DNA from: an uncultured Erythrobacter sp.
Lineage (GTDB): Bacteria; Pseudomonadota; Alphaproteobacteria; Sphingomonadales; Sphingomonadaceae
Direction of reading: 5' to 3'
Assembly (NCBI GenBank): GCA_947488085.1
Contig: CANKYI010000002.1
Span: 124,001-188,000 of the forward strand
DNA length: 64,000 nt
Positions 53,464 to 62,484 of this stretch are shown here, in pieces (the stretch's first letter is position 1; each line of letters begins with the position of its first letter). The notes below the pieces were generated by a model. That model made no database searches. It had not been told where the DNA came from and saw nothing but the letters and a program-made list of their open reading frames with translations. The position numbers and the translations under genes were made by a program.

Positions 53464-54557
53464 TCTTCAGTGCGAATGAGGACGGTCTCACCCACCAGAA
53501 AAAACAGGAAAAACGGTGCCCACGCAGCCAAAAATGGCGGATATCCTCCAAAGCTGCCCATAGCGAGTGCGGCATTATCGACTACGAAATATGCAAACCC
53601 CAATGCCATGCCGATGACCGCACGCACCAACAGCTGACCCGAGCGCGCCAATCCAAATGCCGCAATTGACCCCAGCAGTGGCATCAAAAAGGCGGCGAGT
53701 GGACCAGAGATGCGGTGCCACCATTTCGCGCGCATTTCAGTGGTGCGTCGTCCGGCTGCGTCCAGCGCTTCGATTGTTCCGGCGAGTTCCCAAAAGCTCT
53801 GCCCGTCAACGTCGATTGATTGCAGATCGATCTGATCCGGGGTGAGGTTCTCACCGACAGTGACGGTGTCCTGTTCTGTGATCTCTGCTGCCCCGACATT
53901 GAAGCGGCGCGGGTTCTCAAGGACCCATCCGGGCGCTGCATAGGTTGCGCGGGTGGCGCGGATTTGTTCTGTCACAATGCCGCCGGGGCCGCGTGCATCC
54001 CATGTCACATTGGTCAGGACGATTTCCTGGCCCGTACCGTTTAGCGACGACGCGGTCAGGATGTTGTCTCCATCAATGAGGTTGATGTTCGCTCGCACAC
54101 CAGAATCGACGGGGACCGGCCCGTAATCAACCGCCGTCCATGCCTTTAGTGTGGCGTTGGATCGGGTGACGACGCGTTCGTTGAAACCAAAGCTGATGAT
54201 CGCGATGACACCTGCCGTAAGCAGCAGAGGGGATAGAACCTGATGCGCAGAGAGTCCGGCGGCTTTCATCGCCACAACTTCGCTATTCTGGTTCAGCCCA
54301 ACGAGTGTGATCAGCGTCGCCAACAGCACCGAATAGGGCAGGAATTGCGAGATAAGCTGAGGCACGCGCAGGCTTGCATATCGCAGAATTTCGGCCTGAC
54401 CATTGCCCTCCGGCTCAAGAATGTTGCCAGTCGTCCCAAGCAGATCAAGCGCCAAGAGCACCAGCACCAGCATCACCAGCACCGCGAAAATGCGCACGAC
54501 GAACAGCTTCGCGAGGTAAAGCGTCAAAGTGCGCGAGGGGAAGAAGTCGAGCTGCAT
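53460..54557 (-). CDS. lptG: LPS export permease LptG
   Basis: LptG with LptF forms the inner-membrane part of the LptB2FGC transporter that extracts LPS from the membrane. The 365 residues have three N-terminal helices (LFVVRIFAVLVMLVLVLLALDLL), a periplasmic beta-jellyroll middle (VDYGPVPVDSG... TRATYAAPGWVLENP) and three C-terminal helices (LAAFLMPLLGSIAAFGLARSGQ, IGMALGFAYFVVDNAALAMG). The gene order lptF-lptG, 20 bases apart, is standard. Confidence 0.95.
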   Translation of the reverse strand: MQLDFFPSRTLTLYLAKLFVVRIFAVLVMLVLVLLALDLLGTTGNILEPEGNGQAEILRYASLRVPQLISQFLPYSVLLATLITLVGLNQNSEVVAMKAAGLSAHQVLSPLLLTAGVIAIISFGFNERVVTRSNATLKAWTAVDYGPVPVDSGVRANINLIDGDNILTASSLNGTGQEIVLTNVTWDARGPGGIVTEQIRATRATYAAPGWVLENPRRFNVGAAEITEQDTVTVGENLTPDQIDLQSIDVDGQSFWELAGTIEALDAAGRRTTEMRAKWWHRISGPLAAFLMPLLGSIAAFGLARSGQLLVRAVIGMALGFAYFVVDNAALAMGSFGGYPPFLAAWAPFFLFFLVGETVLIRTEE

Positions 54558-54577
54558 CGGGTCTGCCGTCTACGTCG

Positions 54578-55834
54578 CTATTGCGCCGAAGCCAATTGTT
54601 CGCCGGTTTCCGCAGAATTGTCAGAGAGCAGCGATGGCTGTTTGCGCCGTGCAAACAATTTGGCGATCCGTTTGGAGAGTTTGGCGAACAGCGTTTCTAG
54701 CGCACCCAAGGCCTGTCCACCGGGCACATAGGCCGTGCGATAATACATCCACAATATGAGCGCTGCGAAGATGAAGAATGGCCCCCACAAAGCGATGATC
54801 GGATCAACTCGGCCAAGCGTCGCGATGTCTTCGCCATATTGGTTGATCTTGTGATAGGCCACCACAAGGATGATCGATACGAACACGCCCAGCGCACTGG
54901 TTGATCGTTTGGGCGGTATGGCCAATGCCACCGCTAGCAGCGGCATCAGCAGCATCATCACCACCTCCACCATGCGGTAATTAAAGGTTGCCTGACTGGC
55001 ATCACGCTCCGCCTCGCTGGAATTTTCATCGGACCAGCCGATCCTCAACAATTCGGGTAATATGTATTCCCGGCTGGCCTCACCTCGGGACCGAAATTGT
55101 TCGATGGCCGGCAGATCGATTGGCAAATCATGGCGGCTGAATGACAGAACGCGCGGAGTGGCGCTGCCTGTGTCCTGAATGATGGTGCCTTCGGTCAGCC
55201 GCAGGATGATTGTGTCGGGATCATCGCTTGTGGCCAAAAATGAGCCTTCGCGCGCGCTGATCGTGAGGACTTGATCTCGGTCATTGGCGACACGGGCATA
55301 GATGCCCATGAGCCGCTGACCATCGTCCTGACTTTCCTCAATCCGCAAAGCCATCCGATCAGCAAGCGTCGTAAATTCACCAACCTTGATCGACGCGCCC
55401 AATGCGCCCGATCTCAGCTCATATTCCATCTGTTCATAGTAATATCGGCTCATCGGTTGAATGTAGAACACCAGCGCCACATTGACCGCCACAAGCACGA
55501 GCGTGATCGCATAGGGCACCCGCAACAACCGCCAATAGGACAGGCCAACCGCGCGCATTGTGTCCAGCTCACTGGAAGTTGCGAGTTTGCGGAATGCGAA
55601 CAGCACGCCCAATAACAGCCCGAGCGGGATCGCGAGGCTGGCATATTCCGGCACCAGCGCGCCGAGCATCTTAAACACTACGCCAATCGGACCGCCTTCG
55701 ACTGCGACAAAGTCGAACAGGCGCAGCATTTTCTCAAGCAGAAGCAGCGAAGCCGCGAGCGCAAAAATCCCCAGCATCGGCACGATCACGAGCCGAAAGA
55801 TATAGCGGTCAACACTGGGCAGAAGTTTGAGCAT
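54578..55834 (-). CDS. lptF: LPS export permease LptF
   Basis: The 418 residues resemble LptF: MLKLLPSVDRYIFRLVIVPMLGIFALAASLLLLE, EYASLAIPLGLLLGVLFAFRKLATSSELDTMRAVGLS at the LptB coupling helix, a periplasmic jellyroll, and C-terminal helices with MLLMPLLAVALAIPPKRS. The long basic C-terminal tail (KLSKRIAKLFARRKQ) extends into the cytosol and is longer than in E. coli. It precedes lptG in the same operon. Confidence 0.95.
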   Translation of the reverse strand: MLKLLPSVDRYIFRLVIVPMLGIFALAASLLLLEKMLRLFDFVAVEGGPIGVVFKMLGALVPEYASLAIPLGLLLGVLFAFRKLATSSELDTMRAVGLSYWRLLRVPYAITLVLVAVNVALVFYIQPMSRYYYEQMEYELRSGALGASIKVGEFTTLADRMALRIEESQDDGQRLMGIYARVANDRDQVLTISAREGSFLATSDDPDTIILRLTEGTIIQDTGSATPRVLSFSRHDLPIDLPAIEQFRSRGEASREYILPELLRIGWSDENSSEAERDASQATFNYRMVEVVMMLLMPLLAVALAIPPKRSTSALGVFVSIILVVAYHKINQYGEDIATLGRVDPIIALWGPFFIFAALILWMYYRTAYVPGGQALGALETLFAKLSKRIAKLFARRKQPSLLSDNSAETGEQLASAQ

Positions 55835-55932
55835 CGTTTCCGTGACTTTGGGGCTTTATCGCCTGTGCCATCGCCCTAGCGCGAAATGACAGCGGCGTCA
55901 TGTGCGCAAATGCGGCCGCTCACCGGGCTTTT

Positions 55933-56439
55933 TTACCAGAACCGACTGTTGGGACCACCCTTGAACGGTCCAGCTTCATACTGGCTGATCCAGCCGCCAT
56001 AGAATTGACCCGGTTGCGGCGTGATCTGTTCGCCATCGACAAGGCATTGGTCGAGCGGGTCAGGGTAGAAGGCGAGATGGTTGCGAATGGGCGCGAAGCT
56101 CGCCGTGGGTTCGGGATATGTCCATGCGCATGCCTCGATCTGCGCGTCGCCCGCAACAATGTTGAAATAGCGGGCCTGTCCCTTCCATTCGCACATCGTT
56201 CGGCGCGGATTGGGCGAGAGGTGTTCCATCGCGATATCGGATTGCGGAATGTAATATGTCGGTGGGTGGCTGGTTTCGAGTGTGCGGAATGCAGCGCGGC
56301 TGTCGACCAGTTCGATGCCGTTATGGATGATCTGGATGCGTCGAGTGGTTGTTTCGCAGATGGCCGGGCGCGGATAGTCCCACACGCTTTCCTGTCCTGG
56401 ACCGATTGGATCGGGCTCGGGATGGTGGGCCTGCCTCAT
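55933..56439 (-). CDS. DUF427-domain protein
   Basis: The 168 residues match DUF427: PAICETTTRRIQIIHNGIELVDS, RTLETSHPPTYYIP, CEWKGQARYFNIV and ACAWTYPEP. This small beta-barrel family has no established function. It stands 13 bases after clpS on the same strand and is probably cotranscribed with it. Confidence 0.9.
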   Translation of the reverse strand: MRQAHHPEPDPIGPGQESVWDYPRPAICETTTRRIQIIHNGIELVDSRAAFRTLETSHPPTYYIPQSDIAMEHLSPNPRRTMCEWKGQARYFNIVAGDAQIEACAWTYPEPTASFAPIRNHLAFYPDPLDQCLVDGEQITPQPGQFYGGWISQYEAGPFKGGPNSRFW

Positions 56440-56452
56440 GCGTTTTTGAGGT

Positions 56453-56848
56453 TCACGCCTTTTCGAGGGTGCATTGCAGAGGGTGCTGATTTTGCCGGGC
56501 GAAATCCATGACCTGATTCACCTTCGTCTCTGCCACCTCGTATGGGAAGATGCCGCAAACACCGACGCCCTTTTGGTGGACATGCAGCATCACTCGTGTG
56601 GCGGCTTCCAAATCCATCCCGAAAAACCGTTTGAGGACCATCACCACAAATTCCATCGGAGTGTAGTCATCGTTCAGCAACAGGACTTTGTACTGGCTGG
56701 GCTTTTTCGGTTTTGTACGAGTTTTGGTTGCGATACCAACTTCGCTGTCGCCTTCATCATCGCCTTTATTGCCATCATCGTCGCCTGAACGAATCACGAG
56801 GACGCCGCTTGCGGCAAGGTCAGTCAAAGATGGAAGGGTCGCAGCCAT
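56453..56848 (-). CDS. clpS: ATP-dependent protease adaptor ClpS
   Basis: ClpS delivers N-degron proteins to ClpAP. The 131 residues have a flexible acidic N-terminus and the adaptor core [20 protein letters not shown], the hydrophobic N-end pocket residues, and [25 protein letters not shown]. No clpA is adjacent in this window. Length is above the E. coli form because of the Asp/Glu-rich extension. Confidence 0.96.
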   Translation of the reverse strand: MAATLPSLTDLAASGVLVIRSGDDDGNKGDDEGDSEVGIATKTRTKPKKPSQYKVLLLNDDYTPMEFVVMVLKRFFGMDLEAATRVMLHVHQKGVGVCGIFPYEVAETKVNQVMDFARQNQHPLQCTLEKA

Positions 56849-56954
56849 GAGCCACCATTATGGGAAACGATTGCAACTTCGCAAGGTGATACAGCACTGT
56901 ATATCGCGCAAAGCCTTAACGCGGACCTTCCGATCACAGTTGGGCTGAACGTAA

Positions 56955-56992
56955 AGAGGCCGGACAAACCGCATTGGGTTTGTCCGGCCTCT
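56955..56992. terminator. Long perfect hairpin between clpS and phasin genes
   Basis: AGAGGCCGGACAAACC (56955-56970) pairs perfectly with GGTTTGTCCGGCCTCT (56977-56992) across a six-base loop. The 16-bp stem suits a terminator for the phasin transcript (minus strand, followed by TTTAC). The rest of 56849-57065 shows no gene and carries the clpS promoter region. Confidence 0.75.
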
Positions 56993-57065
56993 GCGCATTC
57001 GCGCGCTTTCGTGAACCGGGTTTGGGAGAGAGAGGAGAGGCCCGGCTCAGAAACTTTTTATTCGC

Positions 57066-57914
57066 TTACGCAGCTTTCGAGAAACGCTCGGTAGCAACGC
57101 TGACGCGGTTTGAGATTGGTGCGAAAGCTTGGTTGTAAAGCTTGACCCATGCTTCGGTGCGCTGTGAGCCGAAAGAAACTACCGCGTCGAAGTTACGACG
57201 TGCGAGTTCGCCTTGAAGCTGCATCAATTCGGTTGGCGACTTAACGGCGGCAACCTTCTTGGCATCTTCTGTAACGGTCTCAACAACGGTCTTGCCGGTT
57301 TCGACGTTCTCGCGAACCAGTTCTTGTGCGCCGGTCAGCAGGATCTTGCCGCTTTCAACCACTGCATCGACGTTGGCTTTGTTAAAATCGCCAGCTTCCG
57401 AAGCGAATTCGCCAGCTTTCGAGTAAGCAGTCTTGGCGCGCTCTTGCACGTCAGCAGCGATCGTTTTGGCTTGAGCGGTGATGTCGGTTTTTTCAGCAGT
57501 TGCCATGATGGTGTCCTTAAGTTTGGTAACAGGATTGGTTGACTTTGCTGCTTTTGGGGCAGCTTTTTTGGCTGCGGTTGTAGGCGTCTTCTTGACGGCT
57601 GGCTTTTTCGCAGCGGATTTCTTTGCCAGTGCAGGCTTCTTAGCCGGTGCTTTTTTCGCGGCAGTCTTGCGAGCAGGGGCTGCTTTCTTCGCAGGTGCCT
57701 TCTTAGCAGGAGCTTTGCGTGCAGTAGCGGCTTTCTTAGTAGGAGCAGCGACTGCCTTCTTCACAGCGGCGACCTTTGCAGTCGGCTTTGGCGCGTCAGC
57801 TTCAACAGCGTCGGCGACTTTCGCGGTGCTTGCAGTGGGCTTGTTCGCAGCTGCATCGGCGTAGGCCTGTTCTGCAGCAGCATCGATTTTCGATTTCGTA
57901 GTGGCTTCAGTCAT
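57066..57914 (-). CDS. Phasin with histone-H1-like N-terminal domain
   Basis: The 282 residues have two parts. Residues about 40-125 are Lys/Ala/Pro repeats (KKAPAKKAAPARK), like histone H1 or PhaF tails, expected to bind DNA or polyanions. Residues about 135-282 form a helical phasin domain (AKTAYSKAGEFASEAGDFNKANVDAVVESGKILL, and SFGSQRTEAWVKLYNQAFAPISNRVSVATERF), which coats polyhydroxyalkanoate granules. PhaF of Pseudomonas has the basic part at the C-terminus, so here the order is reversed. It follows phaC on the same strand. Confidence 0.88.
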   Translation of the reverse strand: MTEATTKSKIDAAAEQAYADAAANKPTASTAKVADAVEADAPKPTAKVAAVKKAVAAPTKKAATARKAPAKKAPAKKAAPARKTAAKKAPAKKPALAKKSAAKKPAVKKTPTTAAKKAAPKAAKSTNPVTKLKDTIMATAEKTDITAQAKTIAADVQERAKTAYSKAGEFASEAGDFNKANVDAVVESGKILLTGAQELVRENVETGKTVVETVTEDAKKVAAVKSPTELMQLQGELARRNFDAVVSFGSQRTEAWVKLYNQAFAPISNRVSVATERFSKAA

Positions 57915-57931
57915 AATAACCTCGCTTCATG

Positions 57932-57990
57932 TTGCATTGCACAAAATAGCGACTGCAACTGCGAAGTCAAGGTTTTTGTGCGCTGCACAA
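57932..57990. promoter_or_regulatory. Two TTGTGC-N3-GCACAA-type operator candidates upstream of phasin
   Basis: TTGTGCGCTGCACAA (57976-57990) is a perfect inverted repeat with a three-base centre, and TGTTGCATTGCACAA (57930-57944) matches it at 11 of 15 positions. The two copies lie 46 bases apart just upstream of the phasin start. PhaR-type repressors bind TGC/GCA-rich palindromes before phasin genes, so these are candidate PhaR sites; no phaR gene is in the window. Confidence 0.6.
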
Positions 57991-58065
57991 TAATGGTCTT
58001 AGGCCATTGATTTAAATGAGCTATATGCCTTTTCCAAGGTTACGGCTCAAATTTTTTTGCACCAG

Positions 58066-60042
58066 CTAACGCGTCTTCACATAACTACCGGGGGCATCAT
58101 CCAGCACTTTGTCACCGCGACCACCGGGCTTGCGCTTACCAATCGCAGGCACACGCTTTGCGCTTTGTTGTTCCAGCCAGCCCAACCAATGGGGCCACCA
58201 ACTGCCGGGATGCTCCTCGGCACCTTCGATGTAGTCCTTTAAGGAAGCGGCTTTGCTGTCACCGACCCAATATTGGTATTTGTTCGAGGCGGGTGGATTG
58301 ACGACGCCCGCAATATGACCTGATCCGGCCAGCAGAAATTCCAACGGTCCTGCAAAGTGATCGGTGACCCGCCACACACTTTCCGCCGGTGCAATGTGAT
58401 CCTCGCGCCCGGCCTGCACAAAGGCCGGGGTCTCAACCTTGGTCAAATCGATCGCCGTGCCATCCGCTTCAAGTGCATCGGGAACCACCAATTTGTTATC
58501 GCGATAAAGGTCGCGCAGATAATCATCGTGCCATTTGGACGGTAGATTGGTGACGTCGCCATTCCAGTGGAGCAGATCGAACGCCGGGTAATCTTCACCC
58601 AACAGGTAATTGTTGACGACATAGTTCCAGATCAGATCCTTGCCGCGCAGTGCGTTGAATGCTGCGGCGAGGTATCGTCCGTCTAGATACCCTCCCGGCG
58701 AGAGCTTGCCGATCATCTCCAACTGCCCTTCGTCGATAAAGTTCTTCAGATCGCCACTGCGTTCAAAATCGACCTGGGCCGTGAAGAATGTCGCACTCTT
58801 GACCGTGTGAGCCTCATCGCGCTTCGCAAGTATTGCCAATGTCGCTGCTAGCGTCGTTCCGGCCACGCAATAGCCGATGGCGTGAACATCTTTGACTTTA
58901 AGCCGCTCGCGGACCTGATCAATCGCATCAATCTGTGAGCGGATATAATCGTCCCACACGATATCGCGCATGCTCTCATCAGCCGACTTCCAACTGACTA
59001 CAAAGACTGTGAGTCCCTGATCGACCGCCCATTTGATAAAGCTCTTCTTCGGCGTGAGATCGAGGATATAGAACCGGTTGATCCATGGCGGGAAGATAAC
59101 GAGCGGGACCTCATAAACGTCCTTCGTCGATGGGCTGTATTGCAGCAATTGGAACAGCGGCGTCTCGTAAACGACCTTGCCGGGTGAGGCAGCTAGGTTT
59201 TCGCCCAAGGTGAATGCATCGGGGTCGGTATGGGTCAGCTGACCGCGTTTAAGGTCGGTAATCAGGTGGCGCATCCCGCGCACCAGATTTTGCCCGCGTG
59301 TTTCAACCGTTCGCTTCATCACAACGGGGTTGGTGAGCAGGAAGTTGCTGGGGCTCATCGCTTCTGACAAAGCGCTGACTGCGAATTGCAGTTGCTTTTT
59401 CTTCTCGCTGTCCAGTCCGTCGAGCGATCCAGCTGCTTGTTTGAAATAGTCGGCCAGCATCAAGTAGGTTTGATGCAAAAGCGCAAAGGCAGGGTGCTCG
59501 CTCCAAGCGGGATCGGCAAAGCGCCGGTCTTTGCGCGGCAGAGCGTTCGCATCCGAACTCTGCGCTGCACCGCCAATATTGCTGACATACCGACCCAACA
59601 CGCCCTGCCACAATTGCAGCGATTCCTGCGCCAACTTGGTCTGTGCCTCAATCGGGTTCGAAGGCAATTGTTTGAGCATGCTTTGCGACAGCATCAGCCA
59701 TTGTGCCGGATCGAGCATATTCTTGCCACTGGTGGCCTTAGCTGCCGCGGACTTCGTTTGATGTGCAACAAATTCGAGCCACATCTGTTGCAACTCACCG
59801 CTCGCTTTCGCCCAATCGGCAAGGTCGCCGGCTTTTATTCCCTCTGGCATGATTGAGGCGAAAGACTGCGTCGCCGCGTTCTCATACCCGCCGCCGGGCA
59901 TCGCCTGCGTTACCAGATCGCGCATCGCCTTGCCCTGCATGTCAAAGAACGACGTGAGCGCGCCCATACCATCAAAACCCGCGTCTTTACCCGCGCCGCT
60001 ACCGGCGTCTTGGCCATTTTCGGGGTCGTTTTTGCGAGCCAT
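58066..60042 (-). CDS. phaC: Class I polyhydroxyalkanoate synthase
   Basis: PhaC polymerises 3-hydroxyacyl-CoA into PHA. The 658 residues hold an N-terminal domain (about 1-260) and an alpha/beta hydrolase core. The lipase-like box is GYCVAGTT (Cys about 392), where the usual GYCxGG reads GYCVAG. Downstream are the general base/His regions in AGREDHIAPAESVWR and a GHIAGVVNPP motif. Together with the phasin it forms a PHA cluster; phaA and phaB are not in the window. The N-terminus has an extra Gly/Asp-rich arm. Confidence 0.97.
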   Translation of the reverse strand: MARKNDPENGQDAGSGAGKDAGFDGMGALTSFFDMQGKAMRDLVTQAMPGGGYENAATQSFASIMPEGIKAGDLADWAKASGELQQMWLEFVAHQTKSAAAKATSGKNMLDPAQWLMLSQSMLKQLPSNPIEAQTKLAQESLQLWQGVLGRYVSNIGGAAQSSDANALPRKDRRFADPAWSEHPAFALLHQTYLMLADYFKQAAGSLDGLDSEKKKQLQFAVSALSEAMSPSNFLLTNPVVMKRTVETRGQNLVRGMRHLITDLKRGQLTHTDPDAFTLGENLAASPGKVVYETPLFQLLQYSPSTKDVYEVPLVIFPPWINRFYILDLTPKKSFIKWAVDQGLTVFVVSWKSADESMRDIVWDDYIRSQIDAIDQVRERLKVKDVHAIGYCVAGTTLAATLAILAKRDEAHTVKSATFFTAQVDFERSGDLKNFIDEGQLEMIGKLSPGGYLDGRYLAAAFNALRGKDLIWNYVVNNYLLGEDYPAFDLLHWNGDVTNLPSKWHDDYLRDLYRDNKLVVPDALEADGTAIDLTKVETPAFVQAGREDHIAPAESVWRVTDHFAGPLEFLLAGSGHIAGVVNPPASNKYQYWVGDSKAASLKDYIEGAEEHPGSWWPHWLGWLEQQSAKRVPAIGKRKPGGRGDKVLDDAPGSYVKTR

Positions 60043-60200
60043 GATAGAGATGTTCCTCGTACGCTAAGAGCGAGGGCTGAAAAGATTCGTCCTCGTCCCC
60101 ATCATCTAGCGGAAACGGGTTTCCACATCGACTGTTAATGTCCTAGGCTTGCCCACGGACCCGCCTTATATTGCGTGCGGGAATAGGACTTGGGACCGTG

Positions 60201-61400
60201 ATGGACGAACAATTTTACCGGATGAAGCGACTGCCGCCTTATGTCATTGCAGAGGTCAATGCGATGCGGCACGCGGCGCGTCAGTCTGGTGAAGACATCA
60301 TCGATCTGGGCATGGGCAACCCCGATCAACCGCCTCCACAGCATGTGATCGACAAGCTGTGCGAAGTTGCGGCCAAGCCTGATGCGCACGGCTATTCTCA
60401 GTCCAAGGGAATTCCGGGCCTGCGCCGTGCTCAATCGAATTACTATGAGCGCCGTTTTGGCGTTGATCTCGATCCGGAAACAGAAGTCGTCGTGACGATG
60501 GGATCAAAGGAGGGGCTGGGGAGCCTCGCTAATGCGATCACAGCGCCCGGTGATGTGGTGTTGGCGCCAAACCCATCCTACCCGATCCACACATTTGGCT
60601 TTATCATTGCAGGGGCCACCATCCGCGCGGTCCCAACGACCCCCAACGAGGATTATTGGCGGTCACTCGAAAGCGCGATGAACTTCACCGTCCCCCGGCC
60701 CAGCGTGCTGGTGGTGAGTTATCCGTCCAACCCCACTGCAGAAACGGTCGATCTCGCATTTTACGAGCGTCTCGTTGCATGGGCGCGAGAGAATAAGGTG
60801 TGGGTGCTGTCCGACCTTGCCTATTCAGAGCTGTATTATGACGGCAACCCAACCCCGTCCATCATGCAGGTAAAGGGCGCCAAGGACGTGGCGGTCGAGT
60901 TTACGAGTATGAGCAAGACCTATTCTATGGCCGGCTGGCGAATGGGTTTTGCCGTGGGCAATCAGCATCTAATCGCTGCGCTGACGCGGGTTAAGTCCTA
61001 TCTCGATTATGGCGCGTTCACACCCATTCAAGCTGCAGCCTGTGCTGCGCTTAATGGTCCACAAGATATTGTTGAAAGCAACCGCCAGCTTTATCAAAAA
61101 AGACGAGATGTGATGGTTGAGGCCTTCGGCCGAGCAGGCTGGAACATCCCCTCTCCAGCAGCCTCAATGTTCGCTTGGGCTCCACTCCCACCTGCTTTGG
61201 CAGAAATGGGAAGCCTTGAGTTTTCAAAGCAATTGCTAACAGAAGCGCAAGTCGCGGTAGCGCCTGGTGTTGGCTATGGCGAAGAAGGTGAAGGATATGT
61301 TCGGATCGCCATGGTGGAGAATGAGCAAAGGCTCCGACAGGCAGCCCGGAATATCAAGCGTTATCTGTCATCTATGGGCGTAAACAGTACTGCAGCTTGA
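60201..61400 (+). CDS. Class I/II aminotransferase (AlaC/LL-DAP aminotransferase group)
   Basis: The start MDEQFYRMKRLPPYVI at 60201 gives 399 residues. PLP-enzyme motifs: DIIDLGMGNPDQPPP, YSQSKGIPGLRRA, SYPSNPTAE, SDLAYSELYYDG and the Schiff-base Lys in SMSKTYSMAGWRMGF (about 237). The closest group is the glutamate-pyruvate aminotransferase AlaC and LL-diaminopimelate aminotransferase relatives; alanine synthesis is the likeliest role. It is divergent from phaC with about 158 bases between. Confidence 0.93.
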   Translation: MDEQFYRMKRLPPYVIAEVNAMRHAARQSGEDIIDLGMGNPDQPPPQHVIDKLCEVAAKPDAHGYSQSKGIPGLRRAQSNYYERRFGVDLDPETEVVVTMGSKEGLGSLANAITAPGDVVLAPNPSYPIHTFGFIIAGATIRAVPTTPNEDYWRSLESAMNFTVPRPSVLVVSYPSNPTAETVDLAFYERLVAWARENKVWVLSDLAYSELYYDGNPTPSIMQVKGAKDVAVEFTSMSKTYSMAGWRMGFAVGNQHLIAALTRVKSYLDYGAFTPIQAAACAALNGPQDIVESNRQLYQKRRDVMVEAFGRAGWNIPSPAASMFAWAPLPPALAEMGSLEFSKQLLTEAQVAVAPGVGYGEEGEGYVRIAMVENEQRLRQAARNIKRYLSSMGVNSTAA

Positions 61401-61500
61401 AGTAAGTTTACAATTGAGATTCGGTTTATTGTGCAAAACACGGAGCAAAGTTGCGTTAAGTGCATTAATAAGGGCAACTGACTAGGAGATGGAGGATCCA

Positions 61501-62100
61501 ATGTCTTCCCCAGCTTCACGACCATTAACTGACAGACAGCGCGCTGTGATGGAGCGAATCGATCGCCGCGTCCCGATCAAAGTCATTGCTCAGGAGCTTG
61601 GCGTGTCGGAGACGCGCATCAATCAGCATATTCGCGCCCTTAAGGATATCTATGAGGCCGAGAGTCTCGGCGATCTTGTTGAGCACCATCGCGCTCATTT
61701 CGGGCTAGAGGAAAGATCAAGTGATGGCGAGAAAGTCGATGAATCAGAAGGGCTTAATGAAGACCTAAAGGGCTTTAGCGAAGCTTCATTCAGTAAAAGT
61801 CAGCTGTCTGAAGATGAGATGATCGACGATCAATCGAGCAGCATCGACCCGGGGGAGCTCGTCATGAGTGACGTTCTCCCTTTGGAGGAACAGGCGCCTT
61901 GGTTGCGTCCTGGAGAACCCCGGGTGGTGCCCCGAGTGCTCGACGGTGAACACGCTGTCTGGTTTCGTCTCGCGGCTATCATGGGGATCGCGTTCGGCTT
62001 TTTAGCCGCCGTGGTCCTAACCGTCACAGCGGCGGTTACGATCAGCGAGGCGCTGGATGGACGCGCAACCATCTCGGTGGATGAAAAGGGTTTCTCTTAA
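61501..62100 (+). CDS. Membrane-tethered HTH protein, first gene of five-gene operon
   Basis: The start MSSPASRPLTDRQ at 61501 is favoured by GGAGG six bases before it (an earlier ATG at 61489 lacks spacing). It has 199 residues: an N-terminal helix-turn-helix of LuxR/sigma4 type (LTDRQRAVMERIDRRVPIKVIAQELGVSETRINQHIRAL), an acidic Ser-rich linker, and one C-terminal transmembrane helix (LAAIMGIAFGFLAAVVLTVTAAVTI). The layout is of a tail-anchored DNA-binding protein. No family-level function is known to me. Confidence 0.78.
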   Translation: MSSPASRPLTDRQRAVMERIDRRVPIKVIAQELGVSETRINQHIRALKDIYEAESLGDLVEHHRAHFGLEERSSDGEKVDESEGLNEDLKGFSEASFSKSQLSEDEMIDDQSSSIDPGELVMSDVLPLEEQAPWLRPGEPRVVPRVLDGEHAVWFRLAAIMGIAFGFLAAVVLTVTAAVTISEALDGRATISVDEKGFS

Positions 62101-62130
62101 GCGAGCGAGGAGGGCCTTCGGAGAATTAAT

Positions 62131-62478
62131 ATGACAGACCGTATGGTAACCGACGCCCAAAACCTGAAAAAACTGATCCGCGAAGCCGAAGCCCTTGCAG
62201 ACGAATCTATGATCGCATTCGCGCGGCTGAAGCAAGCGATGCTTTCCGCCCGTCAAAATCCAGCGGTTGAAGTCCATACCGGTCAGCGCGCTTTGATGCG
62301 GCTCAATCAAGCGGAGGACCAAGCTATCGCAATGTCAACGAACCTCCTGCGAGTGCACGATGAACTCAGCAAGCTCGCCATTGAGAAGATGGGTGCTGAC
62401 TCTGTCCCGACAGATATTCCTCAAGAGGCGGTTCAAACTCCAACCAATATGCCTTCTATGGTCACGCATGAGGCGTGA
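62131..62478 (+). CDS. Small helical protein of unknown function
   Basis: The 115-residue protein is mostly helix-forming (DAQNLKKLIREAEALADESMIAFARLKQAMLSARQ) with a Pro/Thr-rich tail; coiled-coil potential is likely between residues 8 and 85. No family recognised. GGAG lies about 9 bases before ATG. It is 30 bases after the HTH gene and 6 bases before the membrane gene, so cotranscription is likely. Confidence 0.7.
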   Translation: MTDRMVTDAQNLKKLIREAEALADESMIAFARLKQAMLSARQNPAVEVHTGQRALMRLNQAEDQAIAMSTNLLRVHDELSKLAIEKMGADSVPTDIPQEAVQTPTNMPSMVTHEA

Positions 62479-62484
62479 TCACTC

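Noticed and set aside
57478..57864. Hydrophobic Ala/Phe-rich plus-strand ORF
   Set aside because: It is the antisense of the Lys/Ala/Pro-rich phasin N-terminus and has no ribosome binding site.
60111..60124. Palindrome GGAAACGGGTTTCC before phaC and the aminotransferase
   Set aside because: It is short and single, unrelated to the phasin palindromes and not matched to any regulator I know.
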